64,000 bases of DNA from DATAOG01 sp963782885 (GCA_963782885.1 CAWALL010000013.1:1-64000), one strand, 5' to 3'. Shown: positions 32,695-43,887, numbered from the stretch's first letter. Numbers and translations are program-made. The notes: generated by a model from the sequence alone, not told the origin.

Positions 32695-32945
32695 TCAAGC
32701 GACCTCCGAAAACAGGCGGCCGAAGCCGCGCCCGCGCCCCGGCTCGACGCCGGCCAGGCGCAGCTCCTGCCAGAGCTTGGTCGCGACCGTGCCGTAGACC
32801 GGGATCCCGGTCTCCGCCTCAGCGTCGCGGCGACCGTGGCGCCCCGGAAGTTTGGTGCAGAAGACCGTGATCGCGTCCGGCCCCACGGTCGCGACCGTGC
32901 GCACGAGGTCGGCGATCTGCCTCGAGTTCGAGATGCTGATCGCCT
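32695..32945 (-). pseudogene. C-terminal fragment of a maleate isomerase/Asp-Glu racemase-like gene
   Basis: The reading frame SISNSRQIADLVRTVATVGP with DAITVFCTKLPG carries the second catalytic-cysteine strand of the maleate cis-trans isomerase and arylmalonate decarboxylase group. ETGIPVYGTVATKLWQELRL and GRGFGRLFSEV follow, the usual C-terminus. A stop codon in frame (near 32948) and lack of any upstream family sequence show that only about the last 80 residues remain. Confidence 0.7.
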
Positions 32946-33163
32946 ACGATCCGCGCGGGAGCCCGGGCCGCGTGCTGACCCGCGACGGCGGCGCCGAGCG
33001 CGCCTTCGCGACGCTGGTGCGCTATCGCAACGGCGCCCAGGCCGAGTTCGTCCGTAGGCTCAAGGCCCTGAACGCCCAGGCGCCGGCCGCGAAGGCCGAC
33101 CCGGCGGGGGCACCGAGATCGAAGATGCTCGGCCGCCGGCCGCGCGGCGGCGGACTCAGATGA
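32920..33163 (+). pseudogene. Unrecognised gene fragment, opposite strand to the isomerase remnant
   Basis: The plus-strand frame reads EFEMLIAYDPRGSPGRVLTR, then FATLVRYRNGAQAEFVRRLK, and ends in a basic tail at 33163. It looks protein-like but has no start of its own and begins almost exactly where the isomerase fragment ends, as expected at a rearrangement junction. I do not recognise the family. It could also be noncoding. Confidence 0.25.
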
Positions 33164-33182
33164 TCGACCGCGCCCCGCCACG

Positions 33183-34373
33183 TCAGCGGGTGGTCATGAA
33201 ATCGGCGAACCGGTCGAGGGCGCGCTCCAGCGTCGGCAGGCTGGCCGCGAAGCAAAGCCGCAGATGGCCCTCGCCGCCGTCGCCGAAGGCGGCGCCGGGG
33301 GCGACGCCGACGCCGGTCGCCCGCAGCAGCTCCTTGGCGAACGCCAGGCTGTCGGACAGGCCGTCGACCCGGATGAAGGCATAGAAGGCGGCCGCCGGGG
33401 GCGCCAGGCTGAGCCGCTCGATGCCGCCGATGCGCGCGATCACCAGGTCGCGCGCGGCGCCGTAGCGGGCCACGGTCTCGCGGACGAACGGCTCGCCGTC
33501 CTGCACCGCGACCACGCCCGCGCGCTGGATGAAGCCCGCAGGCCCCGCGATGTTGTACTCGGTCAGCATCTCGAAGGTCGGCACGAGCTCGGCCGGGGCC
33601 GTGATCCAGCCGAGCCGCCAGCCGGTCATCGCCCAGCTCTTGGAGAAGCTGTTGACCACGATCACCCGGTCGTCCGGTGCTGCCTGCTCGAGGAACGAGG
33701 GCGCGACCGGCCGGTCGTAGACGATCCGGGCATAGACCTCGTCGCTGACGATCCACAAGCCGCGGACGCGGGCGAACTCGAGCACCGCCCGCTGCTGCTC
33801 GGCGGACATCATCCAGCCGGTCGGGTTGTTGGGCGAGTTCAGGAAGATCACGCGCGTGCGCCGGTCGCAGGCGTCGAACAGCCGGTCGAGATCGAGCCGC
33901 CAGCCGGCATTGCCCGGGCTCAGCGGCACGCTCCGGACCTGCCCGGAAAGGATCGCGGGCACGGCCGGCAGGTTGGGCCAGGCGGGTGTGGTCGTGACCA
34001 CGACGTCGTCCGGATCGACCAGCGCCTGCATGACCAGCATCAGCGCGTTCATGGCCGAGGCCGAGACGATCACGTTGTCCGGCCCGGGGCGCCGGCCGTA
34101 CAGGCGGCTCATGTAGCCGGCGAGCGCCGACCGAAGCTCCGGAATCCCGGCATTCGGCTGATAATAGGTGTCGCCGGCCCGGAGCGCCCGGCTCGCGGCC
34201 TCGCAGATGAAGCCGGGCGTCGGCACGTCGGGCTCGCCGAACCAGAGCGGGATCAGATCGGCCCGGCCCAAGCCGGCATCCGCGACCTCGCGGATCTTCG
34301 ACGCCGGCAGGCCCGCGATCCGCGGCCGCAGGGCGTGGGTCAGGCCGGCCGGCGCCGGGACGGACTCGAGCAT
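33183..34373 (-). CDS. Pyridoxal-phosphate aminotransferase, class I/II (aspartate/aromatic aminotransferase-like)
   Basis: A 396-residue fold-type I aminotransferase. DLIPLWFGEPDVPTPGF and the Tyr/Pro-rich YYQPNAGIPELRSAL open the fold. FLNSPNNPTGWMMS and WIVSDEVYARIVYD bind the cofactor, and VVNSFSKSWAMTGWRLGW holds the Schiff-base lysine. An Arg near the C-terminus (HLRLCFAAS) should bind the substrate carboxylate. Start MLESVPAPAG at 34373 is used; the longer frame upstream is not family-like. Substrate preference cannot be told. The gene stands alone. Confidence 0.9.
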   Translation of the reverse strand: MLESVPAPAGLTHALRPRIAGLPASKIREVADAGLGRADLIPLWFGEPDVPTPGFICEAASRALRAGDTYYQPNAGIPELRSALAGYMSRLYGRRPGPDNVIVSASAMNALMLVMQALVDPDDVVVTTTPAWPNLPAVPAILSGQVRSVPLSPGNAGWRLDLDRLFDACDRRTRVIFLNSPNNPTGWMMSAEQQRAVLEFARVRGLWIVSDEVYARIVYDRPVAPSFLEQAAPDDRVIVVNSFSKSWAMTGWRLGWITAPAELVPTFEMLTEYNIAGPAGFIQRAGVVAVQDGEPFVRETVARYGAARDLVIARIGGIERLSLAPPAAAFYAFIRVDGLSDSLAFAKELLRATGVGVAPGAAFGDGGEGHLRLCFAASLPTLERALDRFADFMTTR

Positions 34374-34449
34374 CGGGTGCCTCCGCGATGGTGGCCGCGA
34401 TCTCAACCGATCCCGGCGCGGGGCGCAAGCGCTGCGGAGCGTCGGAAGG

Positions 34450-34860
34450 TCAGCAGGCGATCGCCTGGACGTGGCCTTGGGCGGCGTAATCGAGGATCCG
34501 CGAGTCACGGGTCACGATCGGCACATCGAGCTCCCGCGCGGTCGCGATCAGCAACCGGTCGGCCGGATCGCGGTGCAGCTGGCCGGGCAGGTAAGAGGCG
34601 GCGATCGCCGCTCTTGCACTCAACGGGGTCAGTCGCATTCCCGGCAGGTCGAGCAGATCGGCGAACCAGCTTTGTGGCGAGGGCTGGAACGACAAGGTGC
34701 CACGCGGGCGCCGGGCCAATAACCCGATTTCCCACGCGGAAACGGGGGAAACCAGCACGCGCGCCATACCTGAAGCCGCACGGATCGCATGCAGGCTGGC
34801 AGCGGACATCGGCTGCTGCTCGAACAGCCAGATTGAGGCGCAGGTATCGAGCAGAACCAA
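34450..34860 (-). CDS. vapC: VapC-type PIN-domain toxin
   Basis: A 136-residue PIN ribonuclease, the toxin of a type II toxin-antitoxin pair. The four acidic positions are visible: LLDTCASIWLFE, SAWEIGLL, HRDPADRLLIATARE and IVTRDSRIL. It starts with TTG at 34860, 11 bp after the antitoxin stop, with CGGGG as a weak ribosome site. It lies immediately downstream of the antitoxin, the normal order. Confidence 0.9.
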   Translation of the reverse strand: MVLLDTCASIWLFEQQPMSAASLHAIRAASGMARVLVSPVSAWEIGLLARRPRGTLSFQPSPQSWFADLLDLPGMRLTPLSARAAIAASYLPGQLHRDPADRLLIATARELDVPIVTRDSRILDYAAQGHVQAIAC

Positions 34861-34870
34861 CCCCGGCTTC

Positions 34871-35140
34871 TCAGAAGAAGGGCCCTTTGCCCGATTCCGC
34901 CTCCGGAATGTCCTCGAGAACCGGCTCGGTAAGATCGACCCCCGGGGGTACGTAAACCCGTCCCTTCAAGGCTCCGTACAGGTCCGGGACTTCGGTCTCT
35001 GTCGCCCGCAGCTCGGCAATCGGCTTGCCGCGCCGGGTCACCACGACCTTGTCGTAGCGGCGCGCCTCGAGCTGCTTGAACAGCTCCAGGCACTTCGCCT
35101 TGAACGCGCTGACGCTGATCTCGAGCACGGCTTCGGTCAT
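34871..35140 (-). CDS. vapB: Type II antitoxin, Phd/YefM-like (VapB partner)
   Basis: An 89-residue antitoxin. The N-terminal Phd/YefM DNA-binding fold is seen in ISVSAFKAKCLELFKQLE and YDKVVVTRRGKPIAEL. The C-terminal acidic tail (VYVPPGVDLTEPVLEDIPEA) would wrap the PIN toxin. The ATG at 35140 has AGAGG upstream; an ATG 12 bases earlier is also possible. The pair is likely self-repressed through the upstream region, but no operator was identified. Confidence 0.88.
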   Translation of the reverse strand: MTEAVLEISVSAFKAKCLELFKQLEARRYDKVVVTRRGKPIAELRATETEVPDLYGALKGRVYVPPGVDLTEPVLEDIPEAESGKGPFF

Positions 35141-35237
35141 GGCGCCTCTCATCTAGTCATTGCAGATGACCATATCGGGAGTTGCGCCGCCGGGTCAAGC
35201 GGACCATCATATTCCGTGTAACAGCACGGGGGGCCTC

Positions 35238-35858
35238 ATGATCGAACCGCTCGGCGGCCCGGTCTACTGGCTGCCGTACATCGCCGGCTTCGTGATCGCC
35301 TACCTGATCGGCTCGATCCCGTTCGGGGTCATCCTGACCAGGGCGGCCGGTGCCGGCGATCTGCGCCAGATCGGCTCGGGCAACATCGGTGCGACCAACG
35401 TGCTGCGCACCGGCCGCAAGGGCCTGGCGCTCGCGACCCTGGTCCTCGATGCGCTCAAGGGCGCGATCCCGGTCTGGCTCGCCTGGCGCTATCTGGGCCC
35501 GGACATGGCGGTGGTCGCCGGGCTCGGCGCGGTGCTCGGCCACTGCTTTCCGGTCTGGCTGAAGTTCCGCGGCGGCAAGGGGGTCGCGACCGCGGCCGGC
35601 GTCGTCCTGACGCTGACCCCGCTCACCGGCCTGATCGCGCTCGCGCTGTTCGTCCTGCTCGCGCTCCTGACCCGCTACGTCTCGCTCGCCTCGATCCTGG
35701 CGACGGTCGCGGCAGCCCCGATCGCTTTCTGGCTCGGCCACTTCCAGGCGGGCGAGCTCTATCTCGCCCTGGCGCTCCTGATCATCCTCAAGCACGCCCC
35801 GAACATCCGCCGCCTGCTCACCGGCACCGAACTGAAGTTCGGCGGTTCTGCCGAGTAG
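35238..35858 (+). CDS. plsY: Glycerol-3-phosphate acyltransferase PlsY
   Basis: Inner-membrane acyltransferase that uses acyl-phosphate to make lysophosphatidic acid, the first committed step of phospholipid synthesis. The 206-residue protein has about five membrane segments with the three conserved motifs: AYLIGSIPFGVILTR, IGSGNIGATNVLRTGRKG and GHCFPVWLKFRGGKGVATA. The ATG at 35238 follows GGGGGGCC. The dprA and topA genes follow on the same strand. Confidence 0.96.
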   Translation: MIEPLGGPVYWLPYIAGFVIAYLIGSIPFGVILTRAAGAGDLRQIGSGNIGATNVLRTGRKGLALATLVLDALKGAIPVWLAWRYLGPDMAVVAGLGAVLGHCFPVWLKFRGGKGVATAAGVVLTLTPLTGLIALALFVLLALLTRYVSLASILATVAAAPIAFWLGHFQAGELYLALALLIILKHAPNIRRLLTGTELKFGGSAE

Positions 35859-35926
35859 GCGATCTGAAGCCGTCTTTCTAAACTATAGATTGACGGAACT
35901 CCGACGTGTCGCCATCTTGCCGCGCC

Positions 35927-37084
35927 ATGGCGCGAACCCTGACGACCGCAGAAAAGCTGGATTGGCTGCAGCTGGCCCGCTCAGGCGGGGTCGGGCCCCG
36001 AACCTTCTTCAAGCTGCTGCAGCGCTTCGGCAGCGCGCGCCGCGCCTTCGAGGAGCTGCCCCGGCTGGCGCGCGAGGCGGGCGCCGAGGACCAGTGGCGC
36101 CGTTGCCGGCGGGACGAGGCCGAGGCGGAGATAGAAATCCTCGAGACTCTCGGCTGCGAGCTGATCGCGCGCGATGAGCCTGGCTACCCGGAGCGCCTCG
36201 CCGAGATCGCCGACCCGCCGCCACTGCTGATCCTGCGCGGCCGGGTCGAGCTGCTGGCCGCACCCGGGGTCGCGATCGTCGGCGCGCGCAACGCCAGCGC
36301 CAACGGCCGGATGTTCGCCAGGAGCCTGGCGGGCGAGCTCGCCGCCGGCGGCCTGGTCGTGATCTCCGGGCTCGCGCGCGGGATCGACACCGCAGCGCAC
36401 GAAGGCACGCTCGCGGCTGGCGGTGCCACGGTCGCGGTGATCGCCTCCGGCATCGACGTGCCCTATCCCGAGGACAATGCCGAGCTCATGGCGCGGATCG
36501 CCGAGACCGGGGCCGTGATCACGGAGCGGCCGCCCGGCAGCGTCCCCCAGGCGCGCCATTTCCCCCGCCGCAACCGGATGATCTCCGGCCTCTCGCAGGG
36601 CGTCGTCGTGGTCGAGGCGGCGCCGCAGTCGGGCTCGCTGATCACCGCGCGGCTGGCCGCCGAGCAGGGCCGCGAGGTCATGGCGGTGCCAGGCTCCCCG
36701 CTCGACCCGCGCCACCGCGGCACCAACCAGCTGCTGCGCGACGGCGCCACGCTGATCGAGACCGCCGAGGACGTCCGCGCCGCGCTCGGCCCGTTTCAGG
36801 TCGCGCCCAAGCTACCGCCGAGGCCGCGTCCGACGACATCGCCCCGAAGAACGACGCGGCCGGAACCGCAGCGATCAGAGCCGGCTCTGGCCTCATCCCC
36901 AAACGACGGCGACCTCGCGAGCCAGGTCCGCGAGCGGCTCGGGCCCGAGCCGCTGCTGGTTGACGAACTGATCCGGCAGTGTCATGCGTCGACCGCCGAG
37001 GTGCAGCGCGCCCTGCTCGAGCTGGAACTCGACGGCCGGATCGAGCGCCATCCCGGCAACCGGGTCTCCCTTGCATTGGCCTGA
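35927..37084 (+). CDS. dprA: DNA-processing protein DprA (Smf)
   Basis: A 385-residue protein that loads RecA on incoming single-stranded DNA in transformation. The extended Rossmann fold is clear: PGVAIVGARNASANGRMFAR, VVISGLARGIDTAAHEGTL, NRMISGLSQGVVVVEA and GSLITARLAAEQGREVMAV. A Pro/Arg-rich linker leads to a C-terminal winged-helix domain (EPLLVDELIRQCHASTAEVQ). The ATG at 35927 (MARTLTTAEK) is preferred to a GTG 21 bases upstream. Presence of dprA alone does not prove natural competence. Confidence 0.95.
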   Translation: MARTLTTAEKLDWLQLARSGGVGPRTFFKLLQRFGSARRAFEELPRLAREAGAEDQWRRCRRDEAEAEIEILETLGCELIARDEPGYPERLAEIADPPPLLILRGRVELLAAPGVAIVGARNASANGRMFARSLAGELAAGGLVVISGLARGIDTAAHEGTLAAGGATVAVIASGIDVPYPEDNAELMARIAETGAVITERPPGSVPQARHFPRRNRMISGLSQGVVVVEAAPQSGSLITARLAAEQGREVMAVPGSPLDPRHRGTNQLLRDGATLIETAEDVRAALGPFQVAPKLPPRPRPTTSPRRTTRPEPQRSEPALASSPNDGDLASQVRERLGPEPLLVDELIRQCHASTAEVQRALLELELDGRIERHPGNRVSLALA

Positions 37085-37167
37085 CCCGGGGTCATATCAG
37101 GGACGCCGCGCCGGGCCCTGCAGCTCAGAGGGCGCGCGCCAGCAAAGGGAAGGGTCGTCGTCACCGC

Positions 37168-39798
37168 ATGGACGTTGTCGTCGTCGAATCGCCGACCAAA
37201 GCCAAGACCATCAACAAGTACCTGGGCTCCGACTATCGCGTGCTGTCGAGCTACGGGCACGTGCGCGACCTGCCGGAGAAGGACGGCTCCGTCCTGCCCG
37301 AGGAAGACTTCCGGATCATCTACGAGCCGCTTGCTGACCGCCGGCCGCGGATCAAGGAGATCGCGGGCGCGGTCAAGGGTGCTCGCCACCTCTATCTTGC
37401 GACTGATCCGGACCGCGAGGGCGAGGCGATCTCCTGGCATCTGGTGGCGGCGCTCAAGGAGCTCGGCGCGATCAACGGCGTCGACGTCAAGCGGGTGGTG
37501 TTCCACGAAATCACCAAGGGCGCCGTGCTCGAAGCAATGCGCCATCCGCGCGACCTCGACGTCGACCTTATCGACGCCTACCAGGCGCGCCGCGCGCTCG
37601 ACTATCTGGTCGGTTTCACCCTGTCTCCGGTACTCTGGCGCAAGCTCCAAGGCTCGCGCTCGGCCGGCCGCGTCCAGTCGGTGGCGCTGCGCCTGATCTG
37701 CGAGCGCGAGAACGAGATCGAGGCGTTCGAGCCGCGCGAGTACTGGACCATCGACGGCCTGTTCGCGACGCCCGCGGGCGCCAGCTTCAGCGCCGGTCTC
37801 ACCCGCCTCGACGGCAAGAAGTTAGGAAAATTCGATCTCGCGAGCGAGGCGGACGCGAGGCGCGCGCTCGGGCTGATCGAGGCCCAGGGCTTCGCGGTCG
37901 AGAACGTCGAGAAAAAGCAGGTGCAGCGCCATCCGGCGCCGCCGTTCGCGACCTCGACCCTGCAGCAGGAGGCGTCCCGCAAGCTCGGCTTCGGCGCCGA
38001 TCGCACGATGCGCACGGCCCAGCGCCTGTTCGAGGGCATAGCACTCGAGGGCGAGACGGTGGGCCTGATCACCTACATGCGCACCGACAGCGTCCAGATC
38101 TCGCGCGAAGCGCTCAGCGCCTGCCGGCAGCAGATCGCGAAGCGCTACGGCGAGCGCTACCTGCCCGAGCAGCCGCGCGCCTACCGCACCCGGACCAAGA
38201 ACGCCCAGGAGGCGCACGAGGCGATCCGACCGACCGAGCTCGGCCGCAGCCCGGAGGACGTCGCGCGCTTTCTCGACCACGACCAGCGCCGCCTCTACGA
38301 GCTGATCTGGAAGCGCACGATGGCGAGCCAGATGGCCAGCGCCCTGCTCGACCGGGTGACCGCCGATCTGACCTCGGCCGACGGCGAGATCGGCTTTCGT
38401 GCGACCGGCTCGACCATCGCCTTCGACGGCTTTTTCCAACTCTACCGGGAAGGCCGGGACGACCCGGGCCAGGACGACGAGGAGGCGGGCAGCATCCTGC
38501 CGCCGATGGCGGCCGGCGACCCGTTGCGCCGCGGCGAGCTCACGCCCAAGCAGCATTTCACCGAGCCACCGCCCCGCTATACCGAGGCGAGCCTGGTGCG
38601 CAAGCTCGAGGAGCTCGGCATCGGCCGGCCCTCGACCTACGCCAGCATCATTTCCGTCCTCCAGGAGCGCAATTACGTTCGCCTCGAGCAAAAGCGGTTC
38701 CGACCCGAGGACCGCGGCCGGCTGGTGACGGCGTTCCTGGTCGCGTTCTTCGACCAGTACGTGCAGCCGGGCTTCACCGCCGATCTCGAAGGCCAGCTCG
38801 ACGACGTCGCCGCCGGCGCCCGGCACTGGAAGCAGGTGCTGCGCGAGTTCTGGGATCCGTTCAGCGGCCAGGTCGACGAGGTCAAGGAGCGCCGGGTCGC
38901 CGAGGTCATCGACGCGCTCAACGAGCTCCTGGCGCCGCTGCTGTTTCCACCGCGCGCCGATGGCGGTGATCCGCGCGTCTGCCCGCTGTGCGGCGAGGGC
39001 CGCCTCAGCCTGAAGCTCGGCCGGTTCGGCGCCTTCGTCGGCTGCTCGAATTACCCCGAGTGCCGGTTCACCCGCAAGCTCGGGGTCAAGGGGCAAGCCG
39101 AAGAGAGCGACCCCGAGTTCAAGCAGCGCCTGATCGGCGTGGATCCGACCACCGATGAGGAGGTGCTGCTGAAGCGGGGACCGTACGGGCCCTACGTCCA
39201 GCGCGGCCATGGCGAGACGCTCAAGCGCTCCTCGCTGCCGCCCAATCTCGATGCCGCCGAGCTCGACCTCGAGACCGCGCAGGCGCTGCTTGCCCTGCCG
39301 CGCGAGCTCGGCCGCCACCCCGAGACCGGCCAGCCGATCGAGGCCGGGATCAACCGCTACGGCCCCTATATCAAGCACGACCGCTTCGTCCGCCTGGGCC
39401 CCGAGGACGACGTCCTAAGCATCGGCATGAACCGCGCGATCGCGCTGCTCGCCGAGGCCGGCAGCAAGCAGCGCCCCGCGCCCAGGGCGCTCAAGGAGTT
39501 CGGCGCGCATCCCAAGGACGGCAGGCCGGTCGCCCTCTACCAGGGCCGTTTCGGCCCCTACCTCAAGCACGGCCGGCAGAACGCCAGTCTGCGCAAGGGC
39601 GAGAGCCCCGACGAGCTGACGCTCGAGCGGGCGGTCCAGCTGCTCGCCGAGCGCGTCGCCAAAGGCAAGACGGGCAAGTCGAAGAAGGCCGCGACGTCCG
39701 AGACCAAGCCGGGCCGTAAGCCGACCGGTCAGGGCTCGACCAGAACCGCCAAGGGGCGCGGCCGGGCTGCGACCGCGAAAAAGGCGGCGGTCGAGTGA
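37168..39798 (+). CDS. topA: DNA topoisomerase I (type IA)
   Basis: Type IA topoisomerase of 876 residues that removes negative supercoils. The Toprim domain starts MDVVVVESPTKAKTINKYLG with the catalytic Glu, followed by ATDPDREGEAISWH (the DxDxE acidic triad). The nucleophilic tyrosine lies in GLITYMRTDSVQIS. One four-cysteine zinc ribbon (CPLCGEG through CSNYPEC) is followed by topoisomerase C-terminal repeats (GPYGPYVQRG, NRYGPYIKHD, GRFGPYLKHG). A Lys/Ala/Thr-rich basic tail ends the protein, typical for Alphaproteobacteria. It starts 83 bp after dprA. Confidence 0.97.
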   Translation: MDVVVVESPTKAKTINKYLGSDYRVLSSYGHVRDLPEKDGSVLPEEDFRIIYEPLADRRPRIKEIAGAVKGARHLYLATDPDREGEAISWHLVAALKELGAINGVDVKRVVFHEITKGAVLEAMRHPRDLDVDLIDAYQARRALDYLVGFTLSPVLWRKLQGSRSAGRVQSVALRLICERENEIEAFEPREYWTIDGLFATPAGASFSAGLTRLDGKKLGKFDLASEADARRALGLIEAQGFAVENVEKKQVQRHPAPPFATSTLQQEASRKLGFGADRTMRTAQRLFEGIALEGETVGLITYMRTDSVQISREALSACRQQIAKRYGERYLPEQPRAYRTRTKNAQEAHEAIRPTELGRSPEDVARFLDHDQRRLYELIWKRTMASQMASALLDRVTADLTSADGEIGFRATGSTIAFDGFFQLYREGRDDPGQDDEEAGSILPPMAAGDPLRRGELTPKQHFTEPPPRYTEASLVRKLEELGIGRPSTYASIISVLQERNYVRLEQKRFRPEDRGRLVTAFLVAFFDQYVQPGFTADLEGQLDDVAAGARHWKQVLREFWDPFSGQVDEVKERRVAEVIDALNELLAPLLFPPRADGGDPRVCPLCGEGRLSLKLGRFGAFVGCSNYPECRFTRKLGVKGQAEESDPEFKQRLIGVDPTTDEEVLLKRGPYGPYVQRGHGETLKRSSLPPNLDAAELDLETAQALLALPRELGRHPETGQPIEAGINRYGPYIKHDRFVRLGPEDDVLSIGMNRAIALLAEAGSKQRPAPRALKEFGAHPKDGRPVALYQGRFGPYLKHGRQNASLRKGESPDELTLERAVQLLAERVAKGKTGKSKKAATSETKPGRKPTGQGSTRTAKGRGRAATAKKAAVE

Positions 39799-39852
39799 GC
39801 GGTCGCGCGATCTCGAGCGCTGGGTCCGCTGGCCGCCAGCGGACCTGATCCG

Positions 39853-42102
<2,250 letters not shown>

Positions 42103-42125
42103 CGTTGGCCGGCCCGCGGCGTCGC

Positions 42126-42153
42126 TTGACAGAGCAGGGCCGGCGCCTATCTT
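42126..42153 (+). promoter_or_regulatory. Sigma-70-type promoter of rpmG
   Basis: TTGACA (42126-42131), a 16-bp spacer and TATCTT (42148-42153), 40 bp before the rpmG start. The consensus -35 together with the position between the rnr stop and the short rpmG gene makes this a good candidate. It resembles the promoter upstream of atpI in spacing. Confidence 0.65.
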
Positions 42154-42192
42154 CGCTCGGAGCCACGAACCAGCCGCGAGGGGCACGCCGCC

Positions 42193-42360
42193 ATGGCCAA
42201 ACCGAACACCGTCCTGATCAAGCTGGTGAGCAGCGCCGGCACCGGCACCTTCTACACCACCAAGAAGAACCCGCGGAAGACCACCGAGAAGATGAGCTTG
42301 CGCAAGTACGATCCGAAGATCCGCAAGCACGTCGAGTTCAAGGAGGCCAAGATCAAGTAG
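42193..42360 (+). CDS. rpmG: 50S ribosomal protein L33
   Basis: A 55-residue ribosomal protein: MAKPNTVLIKLVSSAGTGTF then YTTKKNPRKTTEKMSLRKYD, ending EFKEAKIK. This is the cysteine-free, zinc-independent L33 form usual in Proteobacteria. The ATG at 42193 follows GAGGGGCA. It is flanked by its own promoter and a hairpin terminator, so it is probably a single-gene unit. Confidence 0.97.
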   Translation: MAKPNTVLIKLVSSAGTGTFYTTKKNPRKTTEKMSLRKYDPKIRKHVEFKEAKIK

Positions 42361-42394
42361 GGCCGGATCAGGCCGGACGCCGATCTGAGACCCC

Positions 42395-42416
42395 CGGGCC
42401 GCGGCGACGCGGCCCG
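42395..42416 (+). terminator. Hairpin terminator after rpmG
   Basis: CGGGCCGC and GCGGCCCG form a perfect 8-bp stem around the loop GGCGAC, 34 bp after the rpmG stop. There is no T run, as often in GC-rich genomes, but the position at the end of a single-gene unit supports the call. Confidence 0.55.
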
Positions 42417-42432
42417 AGCCGTCTCGAGCCGC

Positions 42433-42461
42433 TTGCAGCTGAATCCGTTAACGCCTATTTA
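42433..42461 (+). promoter_or_regulatory. Candidate promoter of the OmpA-like gene
   Basis: TTGCAG (42433-42438), a 17-bp spacer and TATTTA (42456-42461) in a short AT-rich patch that includes GTTAAC. It lies 79 bp before the OmpA-like start, leaving a leader of about 70 bases. Confidence 0.5.
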
Positions 42462-42540
42462 AATCTATGGGTGAGAAATGTCGCCCAGGTTCGCCCGAAG
42501 CTGGGTGACCGAAAATGCTCCTGAAAGGGTCGCTGCTGCG

Positions 42541-43887
42541 ATGAGATCACGTCGCACCATCGAGATTCGGATCCCGGTTCGAGCCCTGCTGAATACCGCC
42601 ATCTTGAGCGCGGGACTGGCCCTGAGCGCACCCGTGCAGGCCGCAGTCGCCGACGAAGGCTTGCTGCAGCCGACGCCTCTGATCCTGAAAGACGGCCGGA
42701 TCGCCAACGTCTCGGTGCATGTCCTGAGCTTCGCGCCCGGCCAATCGGTGCTCGGCCCGGCGAACGCCCAGCGCCTCGACCGCCTGAGCGCGCAGCTGGC
42801 AACCGACTGCTTTCTGACCGCCCAGGTGATCGGCCACGTCGGCGCGGCCGAGGTCGGGAACGATACGCTGGGCGCGCACCGGTTGGCGCGGGCCCGGGCC
42901 GACGCGGTCCAGGCCTCGCTGATCGCGGACGGGCTGCCGGCCAAGGCGATCGCCAGCGTCTGGGACTGGCAGTTCATGGTGCGCGAGCCGCGGGCGACCC
43001 TGTGGGTGTTCCGCCTGACCCCCGGGGAGGATTGCGAGGGCAAGCCGCTCGACCCGGCCGCCTCCGCCCTGGTCGCTGGCGCCGAGCCGGCGCCGGCAGC
43101 GAAGCCTGCCAGCAAGCCTCAGCCGGTCGCGTCGCCGATCAGCGAGGCGCACGCCGAGCAGGCCTTCTCCCGGGATCCCGGTCCGGAGCCGGCGGTGCCG
43201 GCAGAGGCCGCCCGTCCGCCGGCGTCGGCTGAGGCCGCCCGTCCGCCAGCGCCGGCTGCGATCGTCCGGGCGGCCGAAGCGCCACGGGACGCGGTCGCCG
43301 GACCGGCCGGACCGGCGCGGGCGCAGGCCAGAGTGCCGAGCGTCACCCAGGCCCTGCCCGCGGTGAGCCCGAAGCCGATGGCGGCGGCCGCCAACCGTTC
43401 CGAGCCCCAGCCCGCCGCCAGTCCGCCGGCCCCCAAGCCCGCCGCGGTCGGAGACAGCGAGCCGGCAGCGCGCAAGGTTCCGCAAGTCGTCGCCGCTCTC
43501 CCCGAGCCGCCCGCAGAGCCGGCGGCCGAGCCGGTCGCGGCCGGCGCGGCTGGCGCGGAGGAGCTGGTCATCGTCTTCCCGACCAACAGCAGCTACTTCC
43601 CGCCCGAAATCGGCACCCAGCTGCAGGCGCTCCTGAGCCACCTGGCTCAAGGTCAGCACTATCAGGTGATCCTGCAGGCGAGCGTCAGCGGTTCGCAGAA
43701 GGTGGTCGGCACCGAGAGCCCGGAGGAGGCCGCCAAGTACAATCAATGGCTGGCCGAGCGGCGGGTCGACCGGGTCCGGAGCTGGCTCGATCAGAACGTC
43801 GCGGACGATGTTCTGGTGGTCAAGCCGGAATACCGGCCCAACGACGAATCGCGCCAGCTCGTGGTCCGGCTCGTTCCGGCCGCGTAG
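42541..43887 (+). CDS. Exported protein with two OmpA-like regions and a Pro/Ala-rich linker
   Basis: A 448-residue exported protein. The signal peptide (ALLNTAILSAGLALSAPVQA) is followed by a first OmpA-like region (SVHVLSFAPGQSVLGPANAQ, DRLSAQLATDCFLTAQVIGH, LGAHRLARARADAVQASLIA). A linker of about 180 residues rich in Pro, Ala and Glu includes a short tandem repeat. The second OmpA-like region ends the protein (ELVIVFPTNSSYFPPEIGTQ, NQWLAERRVDRVRSWLDQNV). OmpA-type domains bind peptidoglycan, so a wall-spanning or periplasmic-linker role is likely. The key OmpA Asp/Arg pair is only partly recognisable. Confidence 0.7.
   Translation: MRSRRTIEIRIPVRALLNTAILSAGLALSAPVQAAVADEGLLQPTPLILKDGRIANVSVHVLSFAPGQSVLGPANAQRLDRLSAQLATDCFLTAQVIGHVGAAEVGNDTLGAHRLARARADAVQASLIADGLPAKAIASVWDWQFMVREPRATLWVFRLTPGEDCEGKPLDPAASALVAGAEPAPAAKPASKPQPVASPISEAHAEQAFSRDPGPEPAVPAEAARPPASAEAARPPAPAAIVRAAEAPRDAVAGPAGPARAQARVPSVTQALPAVSPKPMAAAANRSEPQPAASPPAPKPAAVGDSEPAARKVPQVVAALPEPPAEPAAEPVAAGAAGAEELVIVFPTNSSYFPPEIGTQLQALLSHLAQGQHYQVILQASVSGSQKVVGTESPEEAAKYNQWLAERRVDRVRSWLDQNVADDVLVVKPEYRPNDESRQLVVRLVPAA
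43204..43257 (+). repeat. 27-bp tandem repeat in the OmpA-like linker
   Basis: Two consecutive 27-bp units beginning GAGGCCGCCCGTCCGCC differ at only a few positions and encode EAARPPASA and EAARPPAPA. The repeat keeps frame and sits in the disordered Pro/Ala linker, where expansion or contraction would change only its reach. Confidence 0.8.

Noticed and set aside
34441..35152. The VapBC pair as a novel system
   Set aside because: Motifs and gene order are those of ordinary Phd/VapB-PIN toxin-antitoxin pairs.
35898..35930. GTG at 35906 as the dprA start
   Set aside because: The ATG at 35927 gives a normal N-terminus; the seven extra residues (MSPSCRA) are not family-like.
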